From positions 1,000,816 through 1,064,815 of the forward strand of contig NW_004450479.1 of assembly GCF_000321225.1 (NCBI RefSeq): a DNA stretch of 64,000 nt, written 5' to 3'. Shown piece after piece: positions 18,777 to 35,179 of the stretch; the stretch's first letter is position 1; the number at the start of each line of letters is the position of its first letter. The position numbers were made by a program, and so were the translations under genes. The DNA is from Odobenus rosmarus divergens. Taxonomy: Eukaryota; Chordata; Mammalia; Carnivora; Odobenidae. The notes under the pieces were generated by a model, which was given only the letters and a program-made list of their open reading frames with translations, ran no database searches and was not told where the DNA came from.

Positions 18777-20000
18777 TAGTTGCAGGATTTTTTGTGGATA
18801 CTTTTTATCAAGTTGAGGAAATCCCTCCCTCTATCCCTAGTTTATTGAGGGCTTTTTCTTTCTTCTCTTTTTTGTAATCATGAGTAGGTGTTGGATTTTG
18901 TCAAATGCCTCCTCTGAATCTATTGAGGTCATCATCTGTTTTTGGTACCTCATTCTATTAATAGATGGTATAGTAGGTTAACTGATTTGGGGCGGTAGAT
19001 GGACTTTGCATTCCTGGGGTAAATGCCACTTGGTCATGGTGGATGATTCTATACGTTCTAGAGTTTGCTAATGCTCACGGATCTTCATGCTGGTGAAGCA
19101 CGTCAGAGCGCACTTTTCATTCCCTGCAAGGCCTTTGTCTGGTTGGATGTCAGGAGGATCCTTGCCTCACAGAACCGGTCGGACCATGTTCTCTCCTCTA
19201 CTATTTTAGCAGCGTCTGTGGAGGATTGGTATTGATTTTTAGATCTTTCCTAGAACGCACCCAAGCCATCTGGGCATGGGCCTTTACTTCGTGGGAGATT
19301 TAAAATGACCGCCATGCTATCCTATCGAGTGTCTCAGCGCCCCCGCCCCTCCTTATCTTCTTGGGGTCCACGATGATGTCCTGATTCTGCTGACCTGTGT
19401 CTTCTCTAGTCTCTCTCTGTCCGTCTCCTGAAGGTGTCTCAGTCTTGTTGACTCTTTCACAAGAAACCAGTCTTTGGTTTCATTGTTTTCACTATTGCTT
19501 TTCTGTTTTCTATTCATTTTTCTTTTCTGCTCTAATTTTTATCATGTCCATTATTCTGCTTGCTTTGGCTTAGTTTGCTTTTTTAATAGTTTCTTTTTTT
19601 TTAAAGATTTTATTTATTTATTTGAGAGAGAGAGAATGGGAGATAGAGAGCACGAGAGGGAAGAGGGTCAGAGGGAGAAGCAGACTCCCCGCTGAGCAGG
19701 GAGCCCGATGCGGGACTCGATCCCGGGACTCCAGGATCATGACCTGAGCCGAAGGCAGTCGCTCACCCAACTGAGCCACCCAGGCGCCCTTTTTAATAGT
19801 TTCTTAAGGTGGAAGTTTAGGTTATTGATCTGAGAACTCTCTTCTCACGAGGGAGTTTATGGCTGCATCCTGTAAACTGTGATATGTTGTGTTGCCATTT
19901 TCGGTCATCTCAAATTTTTTGTAAAATGTCACGTGAATTCTTCTTTGACCTGTTGATCACTGAGAAGTGTGCTGTTAGGGCGCCTGGGGGACTCAGTCAT
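18777..20000 (-). mobile_element. LINE-1 ORF2 fragment, antisense, split by a SINE
   Basis: Antisense ORF2 words run through it: GGATTTTGTCAAATGCCTCC, TGCATTCCTGGGGTAAATGC, CACAAGAAACCAGTCTTTGG, TTTATGGCTGCATCCTGTAA. A minus SINE (19592-19788) interrupts it. Confidence 0.85.
19592..19788 (-). mobile_element. Carnivore SINE, minus, inside L1
   Basis: Complete element flanked by TTTTTTAATAGTTTCTT on both sides, so it inserted into the older L1. Confidence 0.95.
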
Positions 20001-20180
20001 TGAGCATCTGCCTTCGGCTCAGGTCATGATCCCAGGGTCCTGGGAATCGAGCCCCACGACGGGCTCCCTGCTCCGCGGGGTCTGCTTCTCCCTCTGCCTC
20101 CACCCCTGTCCCTCTCTCTCTTTCCCCTTCTGCTCCTTCCCCCCCAAGCTCTCGCTCATGTGCTCTCTCTAAAATAAATA
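19979..20180 (+). mobile_element. Carnivore SINE, plus, tail broken by another SINE
   Basis: GGGCGCCTGGGGGACTCAGT start. Its AAATAAATA tail is split by the minus element at 20186-20360 and resumes at about 20361 as CTAAAATAAATAATCTTTAA. Confidence 0.93.
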
Positions 20181-20185
20181 CTCTT

Positions 20186-20360
20186 CTTTTTTTTTATTTA
20201 TTTGACAGAGAGAGAGCACAGCAAGGGGAGGGACAGAGGGAGAGGGAGAAGCAGGCTTCCCACTGAGCAGGGAGTTCAACTCGGGACTTGATCCCAGGAC
20301 CCTGGGATCATGACCTGAGCCAAAGGCAGACACTTAACTGACTGAGCCATCCAGGCGCCG
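20186..20360 (-). mobile_element. Carnivore SINE, minus, nested in a SINE tail
   Basis: Complete minus element between two copies of CTAAAATAAATA, which belong to the tail of the plus SINE before it. Confidence 0.93.
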
Positions 20361-20394
20361 CCTAAAATAAATAATCTTTAAAGAATATTTTTTA

Positions 20395-20600
20395 ACTGAA
20401 TACTGGGCATTTTAGATGATGTGCTATAGAAACTCTGGGTTCTGACCCCTGCCCCCTGCCCAACTTAGTGTTGTTATTGGTACTGGTGTTGGTTTACTTA
20501 GTACTGCACCTGGATGGTGAATTCTGTTGAGTCTATCTCCTCTGCAGTGTGTGGCCACTGGGATCTCTACTAGGTTTGTTTGTTCGTTCGTTTGTTTGTT
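20395..20600. repeat. Ancient LINE-like repeat, also seen near 47.5 kb
   Basis: ACTGGGCATTTTAGATGATG plus AACTCTGGGTTCTG resembles ACTGGACATTACAGATGATA plus AGTCTGGGTTTTG at about 47510-47550. Both are parts of the same old repeat, probably LINE-derived. A GTTTGTTTGTTCG-type microsatellite follows. Confidence 0.45.
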
Positions 20601-20601
20601 T

Positions 20602-20672
20602 TTTAAGTAGCCTCCATGCCCAGTGTGATCAAGAATTGTAAGCTCTACCGATGGAGCCAGCCAGGTGCCCCT
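20602..20672 (-). mobile_element. Short old tRNA-type SINE fragment, minus
   Basis: TTTTTAAGTAGCCTCCATGC start and GAGCCAGCCAGGTGCCC end, with a reduced middle. Confidence 0.65.
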
Positions 20673-21262
20673 CTGCTAGATTTTTTTTTTTTAATTATTT
20701 TTTATACGTAAGTCTGGTTTCCTAAGCTTCCCTGGGTCAGTATAGTTTAATGACAGTCAATTACTGGTGAGAGGTTATGCTTAAGTATCTGGAACAAGTA
20801 AGGACTCCGTCCTTTGCACACAGTTGTGTGTAGGTTGGGGATGCATTCAAAGTTCAAGCAGTTTACAGTTCAGCCGTGGTTTTTCCTTTTTGCTTGTGCA
20901 AAGCCTCGTATACAGCCGGAGAAGAGTATATAGCTGAATATACAGGGGCAGCTGGGGGCTTACCAAGGCCCAACTGCAGCTATTTTATTGACTGAATTTC
21001 CTTGTTAAATTTCTGGCTGGACTGTCTTTGCTTCAACCAGTCTCAAGGCCTCTGGCAGCTGAGGTGTGGGTCTCTAGCTAGCTGTCTGCCACCATGATTG
21101 CAATTTTCCCGACAAACACCCTGTGGGGCTTTCTAATCAGGCCAGCCCTCCCCAATGTCAGGTCCTGGAGGCCTGCCTGACTCTGGTGGAATTACCACAC
21201 GGCGGGAGGAAAGGAAAGTAGCCCCCTCCTGAAACTCCACAGACTGCCACTGTTCTTACCTT
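20673..21262. other. Gene-free intergenic DNA
   Basis: Moderate GC. No ORF or repeat landmark that I can name. Confidence 0.45.
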
Positions 21263-21265
21263 TTT

Positions 21266-21473
21266 CCTTTTTTAAGACTTTAGTTATTTATTTGACAGAG
21301 AGCAAGAGAGAGAGAGAGAGAGAGAGAGAGCACAAGCAGGGGGAGGTCAGAGGGAGAGGGAGAAGCAGGCTCCCGGTGAGCAGGGAACCCGATGTGGGGC
21401 TCGATCCCAGGACCCTGGGATCATGACCTGAGCCGAAGGCAGACGCTTAACCGACTGAGCCACCCAGGTGCCC
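21266..21473 (-). mobile_element. Carnivore SINE, minus, with (AG)n
   Basis: Complete element holding an AGAGAG microsatellite at about 21305-21330, ending CCACCCAGGTGCCCC. Confidence 0.95.
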
Positions 21474-21479
21474 CCTTTC

Positions 21480-21602
21480 TTTTTTTTTAAGATTTTATTT
21501 TTGAGTAATTTCTACAGTCAACTTGGGGCTCGAACCCACAACCCTGAGATCAAGAGTCACACCTGGCCCCTGACTCCACTGACTGAACCAGCCAGGCCCA
21601 CC
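21480..21602 (-). mobile_element. Short old carnivore SINE, minus
   Basis: TTTTTTTTAAGATTTTATTT, TTGGGGCTCGAACCCACAAC and AACCAGCCAGGCCCACC; older short form directly abutting the younger SINE. Confidence 0.8.
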
Positions 21603-21670
21603 TGATGTTCAGTAATTTTTTTCAATGTGCTCTCAAATGTTGTATGCCTTTGGTCAAGAGTCCTGGAATG

Positions 21671-21859
21671 GGGGGCGTCTGGGTGGCTGAGTCGGTTTAG
21701 CATCTGCCTTCTGCTTAAGTCATGATTTCGTGGTCCTGGGATCGAGTCCTGCATTGGGCTCCCTGCTCAGCGGGGAGTCTGCTTCTCCCTCTCCCACTCC
21801 CCCTGCTTGTGCTCTCTGTCTCTCTGCAAATAAGTAAAATCTTAAAAAAAAAAAAAAAA
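21671..21859 (+). mobile_element. Carnivore SINE, plus, with target duplication
   Basis: GGGGCGTCTGGGTGGCTGAG to an A17 tail. Flanked by AGTCCTGGAATGG and AGTCCTGAAATGG. Confidence 0.95.
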
Positions 21860-22039
21860 GTCCTGAAATGGTTGCTTTTAACAATTTGTCCTGTTTTAAC
21901 ATTGCTTTTTGGGGAAGGGTTTTGGAAAACTCAATCTGCTATTCCAGAAATCCTGCCCACATACGTAATTTTAATTTTTCTAGTCACCATAAGAAAAAAA
22001 AAACGCATGACATTAATTTTGGTTTTTTTGTGTGTTTTC

Positions 22040-22226
22040 AATAAGATTTATTTACTTATTTTAGGCCGGTGGGAGGGAAGGGGCAGAGAGAAGACAGAGT
22101 TCCAAGGAGACTCCCTGCTGAGTGCAGGGCCCCACGAAGGGCTCCATCCCGACCCTGGGATCATGACCTGACCTGAGCGGAAACAAGAGTGGACCGCTCA
22201 ATCGAATAAGCCACCCAGGCACGCCT
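22040..22226 (-). mobile_element. Diverged carnivore SINE, minus
   Basis: AGATTTATTTACTTATTTTA start and AAGCCACCCAGGCACGCC end. Flanked by related GACATTAATTTT and GGCATTAATTTT words. Confidence 0.85.
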
Positions 22227-22600
22227 CCACGGCATTAATTTTAATAATGTATTTAATATCTAAGTCAGTATAAGAAAGTATCATTTCAGCAGGTTACCAA
22301 TATTTTTAAAATTATGAATGCCTACACTTTTTTCCCTTGTTTCTAAGCCTCTGAAATCTGGTGTGTTTCACACTTAGAGCACCTCTCAGCTCAGACCAGC
22401 TGCATTCCAGCACTGGCTCCCCTGGCGGACACAGGAGAGATATTTGGTACAGTGGTTATTTTTCAAGTGTGTTAACATATCTCTCATGTTTGATATTCTT
22501 CTTTTAATCCTTGTCCTTTGAAGATGCTGCAGTATCTAAGGATGGAATGCCTAGCATCCGTCCCTCCACCCTGTCGGGTTCCTGTGCAGGAGCCTGCGAA
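22227..22600. other. Gene-free flank before the DUS1L island
   Basis: A/T-rich then GC-rising. I see no gene; part of it may be old DNA-transposon debris. Confidence 0.4.
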
Positions 22601-23900
22601 TTAAACCAAGGGCGCGTGCACTCCGAGGCGCCGAGCAGGGGCTCGCGCAGGAGGCAGAGGCGGGGGTTCGGGTGCCTCGCTGAGCAGGGGAAAGGTGAGA
22701 CCAAAAGGCTCCTTCAGGGAAGGGGAACGGGTTTCGGGGAACGCCAGGAGACGAGCCCACCATCGCAGCTACTCCTGCCGGTCGCTCCTGCCCCGACGAC
22801 CCGGACTCCTGGGTGCGCCTGCGCCAGTCCCCGAGGCGGGGAGAGCTCTGCGCGTGCGCGCTCAGTTTCAAGCGGGTTTGCCTTGCGTGCCCCCGGGGAC
22901 CCCGGAAGTGCAGGGGTGTGGCCTCGCGGACAGCAGCACTTCCGGCCCGTGGGGGGCTTCCCGAGGCTTCTGAGTGCTGGGCCGACGCGGGGGGGGGGGG
23001 GGGGGGGGGACTTGCGGCCCCTTTAGGAGACAGAGGCGGGAGCTCAGAGGGGAAAGCGGGCGCCGGCCGGGCCGGGCCTCGGCGCCCGCGGTCGGCGCGT
23101 CACCCTCCCCGGTCCGAGCGCGCTGTGGCGGGGCCCGGCCGACCTCTGGCCTCTGGCCTCTGGCCTCCGACCTCGCGGGGCGGGGCCCCTCCGCGGCCGG
23201 GCGCGGTTTCCCGGGGACGCGTTTCCCGCCGCACCGCGGGCCGCCCGGATCGCCCTGGCGGAGGCACCTTCCGGCGGCCCCGGCGCGGAGCCCTGGGCCG
23301 GGCGGCGGCCCCGGCGTGGCGGCCTGCGGTCACCGAGGGAGCCCCCGCCGCGCCCTGGCCCCCAGAGGCCCGGCGGCGGTCCGGGAGGAGCCCGGGCCTG
23401 GGCGCAGGTAGGTGTCCTGTGGGCCCGGCCCGGCGGCCCCGCCAGCGCGAGGCGGCAGCGACGGTGACAGCGCCCCGCGCGCTCGTGCTCCGGCCGCTTC
23501 GGGGACTTTGCCGCGCGGGCCCTCAGGGTCTCCGAGGTGCCAGACCCCCCCAGGTGCGCGCTCGGTCCGTGGCCAGGCCCGCGACGTTGCTCGGTGATCG
23601 CGGAGCGCGGCGCGCGCGCCCCTCCGGAGACTGCCCCCCGGGGACTGCCCCTGCGAGCCCGCGGTCTCTGCGGGGTTCCGCGGGGGACGGCGGCTGGGCC
23701 ACCGCTGGCCTGGTTGCTTGTCGGGAAGGGCCTCTGACCAGCGCGGGTAGGATGGGCCCGAGAAGGGAGTCTGTCCGGACGCTCCCTGTGAGGAGGAGGT
23801 GGGCAGGGCGGTCCTCCGTGGCGGGGTGTCCCAGGGCAGACGGAGCCGCAGCGTGAGCGGACTAGGACCAGGACAGCGCGTCCCCTGCTTCCTTGGCTCG
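22600..23900 (+). promoter_or_regulatory. DUS1L: DUS1L CpG island and promoter region
   Basis: About 1.3 kb of CpG-rich DNA just before the DUS1L coding start. It holds a 21-base G-run (22989-23009), GC boxes and a CTCTGGC-type triplet repeat (about 23146-23168). A good donor, GGCGCAG/GTAGGT at 23407/23408, could end a non-coding exon 1 that joins to the acceptor at 24108/24109. The transcription start cannot be fixed from sequence. Confidence 0.75.
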
Positions 23901-24108
23901 CTACGGAGCAAGGGGTGCCGGCCTCCACCGGGCGGTGGTGGTTCTGGGCCTGCCGCACGTGTTACGCTGATGTTCATGGCTGTGGCCATCAGATTGCCCT
24001 GGAGGGGCCTCGAGGAGGGTAGCGCTTCCTCCGGGTTCGATCCTACGCCTGCGTGGACGCCCCGCCGCTGCGGGCACCGGTGGCTGAGCCCTTGGTCTCC
24101 CCCTTCAG

Positions 24109-27100
24109 TGTGGAGGCGATGCCAAAGCTGCAGGGCTTCGAGTTCTGGAGCCGCACCCTGGGGGGGGCTCGCCACGTGGTGGCGCCCATGGTGGACCAGA
24201 GTGAGCTGGCCTGGAGGCTGCTGAGCCGCCGACACGGGGCCCAGCTCTGCTACACCCCCATGCTACACGCCCAGGTCTTCGTCCGTGATGCCAACTATCG
24301 GAAGGAGAACCTGTACTGCGAAGTGTGCCCGGAGGACCGGCCTCTCATTGTGCAGGTGGGCAGGGGCCCGGCCGGGAACACCAGGTGGAGCATCTTTCTA
24401 GAAACAACTTCCCGATTGTGGGGCGGGGGGGATGCTGTGGTGAAGCACCAGCCTGCCAGGGGCTCCTGCTGCTGGTCTCCCAGAGATTTATCCCTTCCCC
24501 GGGAGCTGGCTCAGTGTGGGCGAGGGCATGCCTTGGGCACTGGGGAAGATTCACAGCCCCCTCCACCCCATTGCCCGCCTGTCGTCTGCCGCGTGTTCTC
24601 TCGTTATCAGATGATTGGAAAGAACACTCTGCTCTCTAGCTAAAGTCAGTGAGGCCAGTTTTCTGTTTACAGTCGGGACAAACATGAATCAATGATTCCC
24701 TCTCCTTTTGGTGTGGGCACGTGTCCTGCTGTAAATGTTGAGGACGGGATGCCATCCTGCAGTCAGACCCGGGGACCCCTGTGGGTCTGGGGAACTGAGG
24801 TACCAGGGCCTGGCTTGGGCTCACGGCACTTTCTGTGTCTTTCCCAGTTCTGTGCCAATGACCCAGAGGTGTTTGTCCAGGCGGCTCTCCTGGCTCAGGA
24901 TTACTGTGATGCCATCGACCTGAATTTGGGTTGCCCGCAGATGATAGCCAAGCGGGGTGAGTTCAGCTCTGGGTCGCTGTACTGAGCACTGCTTTGGGCG
25001 GGGGCAAGGCCCTGAACCCGCAGGGTGCCCAGCTAGACATCAGGGTGTGGACGCAACCAGGGGAGGGCCTGGCGCTGTTCCTGGTGGCATCCCAGGCCTT
25101 TCTTTGCTCCTCCCTCTGGAGGGACAGGGTTCTGCTGGCTCTCAGAGGCTCGTCACTCCCCTTAGTGCCCTGGGAGTCATCGGGCTCCCTGTGGGTGAAC
25201 GCGCTTTGCAAGAAGGAGGTCCCCCATCACTCTCACCCTGCGGCTGTATGCTAAGTGTGCAGTTCAGGGGTTAGGATTGTTCCCCCGCCTGGGGCTCAGA
25301 CTTTGTTCTTCACTGAGTCTAAGCGGTTGCTGGTTGGTCAGACGCTGTGCAGGTTAGGTGCATCATTCAGTGCCCTTGAGCTCCAGCAGCTGGGCACACA
25401 GCCCCCAAGTGTGTGCTGAGAAACTGCTCAACTCAGTGACTATTCCTGCTGCCCCTCAGGACTGGCTTGGCAGGGGCCTCGTGCCCTGTGTAGATGCAGG
25501 AGGAGAACAGGTGCCGAGGGCCATGCTGGTCTTTTGCAGGTCACTACGGTGCCTTCCTGCAGGAGGAGTGGGACCTGCTCCAGAGAATGAGTGAGTTGGC
25601 TGCGTGCTGCAGGGTCGTGGTTGGTTTAGGAGCCCTGAGCCGGTGGCCAGCGTGTCCTGGCCACGGTGCGCTCACTGCTGCAGGAGGGGGCTGTGAAACC
25701 TGGAGCCGGACAGTGGGTGCTGGAGGCAGGTGTTCCGGCCCTGGCCCGGCCCCTGCAGCACCCTGGCAGATGGGAGCTGGTGCAAGGAGGGGTTCCCCAC
25801 AGCCTGCCTGAGGTGAACACCACACTTCTCAGAAGCCGACTCTCCTTTTGTTCAGTTCTGCTGGCGCACGAGAAACTCTCTGTCCCTGTCACGTGCAAAA
25901 TCCGAGTCTTCCCGGAGATTGACAAGACCGTGAAGTATGCCCAGATGCTGGAGAAAGCAGGCTGCCAGGTGAGGGGCCTGTGGGCTCGCAGGGCCGCATG
26001 CTACTCCCCTGCCTCGTGTCCCCTGCACCCTGAACCGGGGGAGAGGGGTCCTTGCCCCCAGGAGCTCCCTTGAGGCACTGACTCGCCTGGGTGGACTGGC
26101 ATCATGGTGACCATGAGGTGAGGCCTGGTGAGGGTGGGTGAGCCACATGTTCCCAAGAGGGAGGCTGGTACTGGGCAGGGGGAGGTGCCAGGCCTCAGCT
26201 GCCCTCTCCCCACCTGGTCCCAGCCTAAAGTTCGGGTTGGTGCCTGCCTGCCCATCCCTGACACGTTTGGAGCTGGGGTGCTGCCACTTGGAAGACTGGC
26301 CCGTGAACGGGGCTGGGCCTGTCCGCTCTGCATGCTGGGTGAATCCGTGGGACGTGGGAGTCCCGGGCAGCAACCCACCAGTTGCAACCCAGGAGACCAG
26401 GGGGCAGGCACTGTATGAGCTGGGCCCGGGGTTTGGTTTGGGGTCTGCGGCCACGAGCAGAGTAGAGCTGTGCACTGCTGTGTTCTAGTTGCTGACTGTG
26501 CACGGGCGCACCAAGGAGCAGAAGGGGCCCTTGTCGGGCACTGCGTCCTGGGAGCACATCAAGGCCGTGCGGTGAGTGGGCATGGCGGGGGGCGCGGCTG
26601 CCTGGGCTGGCAGGGAGCGAGAAGCACCTGCTCGGGCGCAGTGTGGGGGATGGAGCGCTGTCCCCGGGGGTGAAGGGACAGGGTCCGTCTCTCCTGAGGG
26701 TCTGCTGCCTGCTCCTGGCAGGAAGGCAGTGGCCATCCCTGTGTTTGCCAACGGGAACATCCAGAGCCTGCGGGACGTGGAGCGTTGCATCCAGGACACC
26801 GGAGTCCAGGGGGTCATGAGCGCAGGTGAGGCAGGACCACGGCTGGTAGCAGAGGCACCGGGCCCCGTCTGGCCTCATCCACCGGCCTCGTCTGCCTGAC
26901 GGGCCTGAGCGCGCGGGCCAGCGGCTGCCCTGGGCCGGACATGGGGGCAGGGGGCCGTCCCTCCGGGGGCGTGAGCACCTGCCGCCTCGAGCCCTCCTCC
27001 CCCGATACCCCACAGAGGGGAACCTGCACAACCCCGCCCTGTTTGAGGGCCGCAGCCCCGCCGTGTGGGAGCTGGCCGAGGAGTACCTGGACATCGTGCG

Positions 27101-29100
27101 GCAGTACCCCTGCCCCCTGTCCTACGTCCGGGCCCACCTTTTCAAGCTGTGGCACCACACGTGAGTTGTTTCTCGGGGCAGACGCCGATGGGTCTGAGCC
27201 CCAACTGGGGTGTGGGAGGATTTAAGAGGGAGCCTTCTGGAAACATTTAGCGGAAGAGCTCGCTACCGAGTCGGTCCGGGTCAGGAAAGAGACGGAGTGC
27301 GTGTGCAGGGTGCAGGGTGCGGGGCTTGGGCTCGGCCTGGGGAGCGGGGTTGGGGGCCGGCTCAGCAACGGCGCCTCGGTCTCAGGCTGCAGGTGCATCA
27401 GCAGCTCCGGGAGGAGCTCGCCAAGGTGAAGACCCTGGAAGGTGTTGTGGCCGTGAACCAGGAGCTGAAGCTGCGGTGTCAGGTAGGCGGTGGGGCTGGC
27501 GGGGCTCTGACATGGGGCGCTCTGGGCTTTTGCAGGAGGATATATCCAGACAGAAGGAGGGAGAGAAGCCCTCCGGCGGCTTGCCTTTCTTCCACTGGAT
27601 CTGCCAGCCCTACTTACGACCAGGGTGAGCTTTGCACCAGCCCATGGGCCGGGGGTGGGGGGCCGGGGTGCACACAGGAGGAGGCACTCCGCTGCTGCCA
27701 CAGCGGGAGCCTGGCCTGCTCTCTGCGGCCTCGGTGGAGGGTGCTGGCGGCTCGGCTCTGTCCCGCGGTGCCCGCTTTGCCCTCACCCAGCCGCGGGTGC
27801 TTTGGTTTTATGTCTTTCTTCCATAAGGTGATTCTCTTAAGTGCTTCTGGTCCCAGGGGCAAGCAGCGGACAGCCCCGAGCTCCCGCTGGGTCCTTGCAG
27901 CTGTGGCTGGGCTGTGATGTGTGGCCACCTCAGGCCGTCATGGTCTGGGCAGCCTAGGAGCCAAGCTGCTGGGGCGCTGTATGCACGTCCTCACCCTGGG
28001 GCCCCAGGCTAGCGGGGCGCCTCTCGTGGGAGCCCCCAGCTCTGCCCACTGCCCTTCTCTTCCAGGCCCAGGGAAGGGAGCGAGGAGAACGGGGGTGCCC
28101 GCAGCAAGCGGGCCCTGGAGGAGGAGGAGGGCGGCACAGACGTCCTATCCAAGAACAAGCAGAAGAAGCAGCTGAGGAACCCCCACAAGACCTTCGATCC
28201 CTCGCTAAAGCGTAAGCTGGTCCCACCGCTGGGGCCCCAGGAGCTGCTCCCCAGGGCAGGTGGGAGAGCAGTAGCAAGGGCCGGTTGTAAGCCAGGCTGC
28301 CGTGGCCCTGCCAGCCACGTGCTCCCTCGCCCACTACTCGGAGGCAGAGGTGGCCTTTGGGGCCACTCTCCTGAGAAGGCTCTTCTAGTGGCAAACACCC
28401 AGGGAGCGGCGCCAGTCTGTGTGCTGCGTCCTCAGGCTGGGGCTCGACCAACATCTGCTTCTTTTCTTTTCTCAGCAAAATATGCCAAGTGTGATCAGTG
28501 TGGAAACCCAAAGGTGAGTCTGGCCATGCTGCCCAGGAGGCAGTGGGTGGGGTGGTCCCCGCTGACACTGCCCTTTTCCCTGCCTGTTGAGGGGGGGCAG
28601 CCCGAGGGAGGGGGGCTGCTTCCCCGCCTCAGGACAGCCCCTCGCAGCATGGAAGGCAGGCCCTGGGCTGGGGCGTAGCCCCCTGGTGCTCCTGGCCAGG
28701 CCTGCGCTTTGGGGAGCTTGCTCAGGTGGCAGGGCATCAGCCACAGGCTCACTAGTTAGCCCATGTTCAGGGAAACAGATGTGTGTTCAACCTATGCCGG
28801 GGCTGCTGCAAGAAGCGAGCTTTCAGAGAGGCCGCAGACTGCCCAGGTAAGGGGCACCTGCTGCCGCCAGCACCACCACCCCCCCCGCCGCAGCCCCCAG
28901 CCCCCAGAGGGCAGTGGGACCCTCAGCCTCCTGAGCCCCACTTCTTTCTTCCTCCACCAGGTCATGGATTGCTTTTTAGAACCAAATTGGAGAAGTCTCT
29001 GGCCTGGAAGGGGGCCCAGTCCCGGCTGCAGGAGCCTCAGCCAGCAGGATCTGGAGAGCCAGGAAGCCTTCCTGAGGTTGTGGGCAGTGCCCTGGCTTGA
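24109..29100 (+). CDS. DUS1L: tRNA-dihydrouridine(16/17) synthase, DUS1-like
   Basis: FMN enzyme that reduces uridine to dihydrouridine in the tRNA D-loop (U16/U17 in the Dus1 family). Coding exons: 24119-24355 (ATG 24119; exon acceptor 24108), 24848-24956, 25540-25590, 25856-25968, 26489-26571, 26722-26825, 27016-27160, 27386-27482, 27536-27624, 28066-28211, 28476-28513, 28771-28846, 28961-29100 (TGA). Sum 1428 nt, 475 aa; human is about 473. The TIM-barrel core starts [25 protein letters not shown] holds the catalytic cysteine (codon 24932-24934). [17 protein letters not shown] and VFANGNI are flavin/RNA-site segments. The C-terminal part adds a basic stretch ([20 protein letters not shown]) and a Cys cluster ([22 protein letters not shown]), probably zinc-binding. 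All phases close. I chose the ATG because [13 protein letters not shown] matches the known N-terminus. Confidence 0.97.
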
Positions 29101-29340
29101 GGGGCCGCTGGAGCCCCACACACTGCCCCACCAGGCCCCAGGACTGTTACTGAGACCTCAACATGTCCCACTTAAGGAAATGCCTTTACTCAGGGAATCT
29201 CCCGCTACTCAACACAGAAGGAAGGATGAGCTGGTCTTCCCCTCGGCCCTACGCTGGGAGCCCGGAAATGCTGCACCAGGGAGCAGGCTCCCAGGCTGGA
29301 CCTGCCCCCTCCTTGCAACGTGTGTGTTCCAAAAGTGAAC

Positions 29341-29346
29341 AATAAA
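29341..29346 (+). terminator. DUS1L: DUS1L poly(A) signal
   Basis: AATAAA about 240 nt after the stop, in GTGAACAATAAATCCTTTC. Cleavage is expected near 29360-29370. Confidence 0.85.
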
Positions 29347-29661
29347 TCCTTTCAAAGATGCATGTTTAGAGAGCCGGAGACAGTATGTGAAGGCCCCAGG
29401 CCCAGTGAAACATCGGAGCAAGGTTGTGAGTTGGGAGGGTGGAGTCAGGGCCAGTGAAGACTCCACAAACAAGCAGCCATGGATGGGAACCCTCTGCCTC
29501 GGGAACCTTCCTAAAGGAGGGCAGCGTGCTGGCCTCAGCCTCCTCCCCGCCTGCACGAGGGGTGGGGAGCCCCAACCCCAAAGCTTAACCTCACGGATAC
29601 AAGCCTCAGAAGCCCTCTTAGCAGGAAAAAACGGCACGGGGGGAGTGTTCTCAGGCTGCCC

Positions 29662-29667
29662 TTTAAT
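29662..29667 (-). terminator. GPS1: GPS1 poly(A) signal (ATTAAA variant)
   Basis: On the minus strand the sequence reads CCATTAAAGGG, about 350 nt after the GPS1 stop. No AATAAA occurs on that strand in the 3' UTR, so this common variant is the likely signal. Cleavage is expected near 29640-29650. Confidence 0.7.
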
Positions 29668-30019
29668 GGACTGAGGCTGAACTTGTCTGCAACCCCAAAT
29701 GACACAAGAACAGGGAGGCTGGGAGTCCGTGCCGCTGGGGTGCACAGGGGGAAGGGGGGGTGGGTGAGCCCTGCAGGTCTCTCCTTCCAGGAAGGGCCTT
29801 GAGTAGCAGCCCATGTCACCAGGGCCCCCACCAGAGGGCACAACAGGGTGGAGGGGGGCCCGAGAAGCCAGATGTGGATGCCCCGGCGGGGGGGCCTGCA
29901 CAGGGGGCACCTCCAGAAGTGCCACACGAGCAATGGGGAGCCTGTGTGTCCAAGTCCGAGGGTGGGGGCATGGGGCAGGGTCAGGGCACACAGACCGTCC
30001 TGGAGGCCGACGGGCGCCC

Positions 30020-35019
<5,000 letters not shown>

Positions 35020-35179
35020 CTTCACCCACCCCGCCGCGGCGCGCCGTTCACTTCCGGGGCAGCGCCATCCACTTCCGGGGCAGCGCTTCCGGGTCGTGGC
35101 GGGCGGGTGGGTGGGGCGGCTCTTAAAGGGGCCGCGGCGCGGCCTGGGCCCGGGCGGTGCCCGCGGGTCCCGCGGCCGC
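35020..35179. promoter_or_regulatory. Divergent GPS1/RFNG promoter
   Basis: The GPS1 ATG (35019, minus) and RFNG ATG (35180, plus) are 160 bp apart, so both transcripts must start within or overlap this segment. It has three ETS-type TTCCGG cores (35052-35057, 35073-35078, 35087-35092). The first two sit in a 17-bp direct repeat, CACTTCCGGGGCAGCGC (35049 and 35070). A GC box (GGGGCGG, about 35113) and TCTTAAAGGG (35121) lie on the RFNG side. No TATA box is evident. It lies in a CpG island spanning about 34150-35480. Confidence 0.8.

Noticed and set aside
22813..23958. Long ORFs on both strands over the DUS1L CpG island (up to 347 codons)
   Set aside because: They are Arg/Ala/Gly/Pro-rich in several frames at once, as expected where stop codons are rare in GC-rich DNA.
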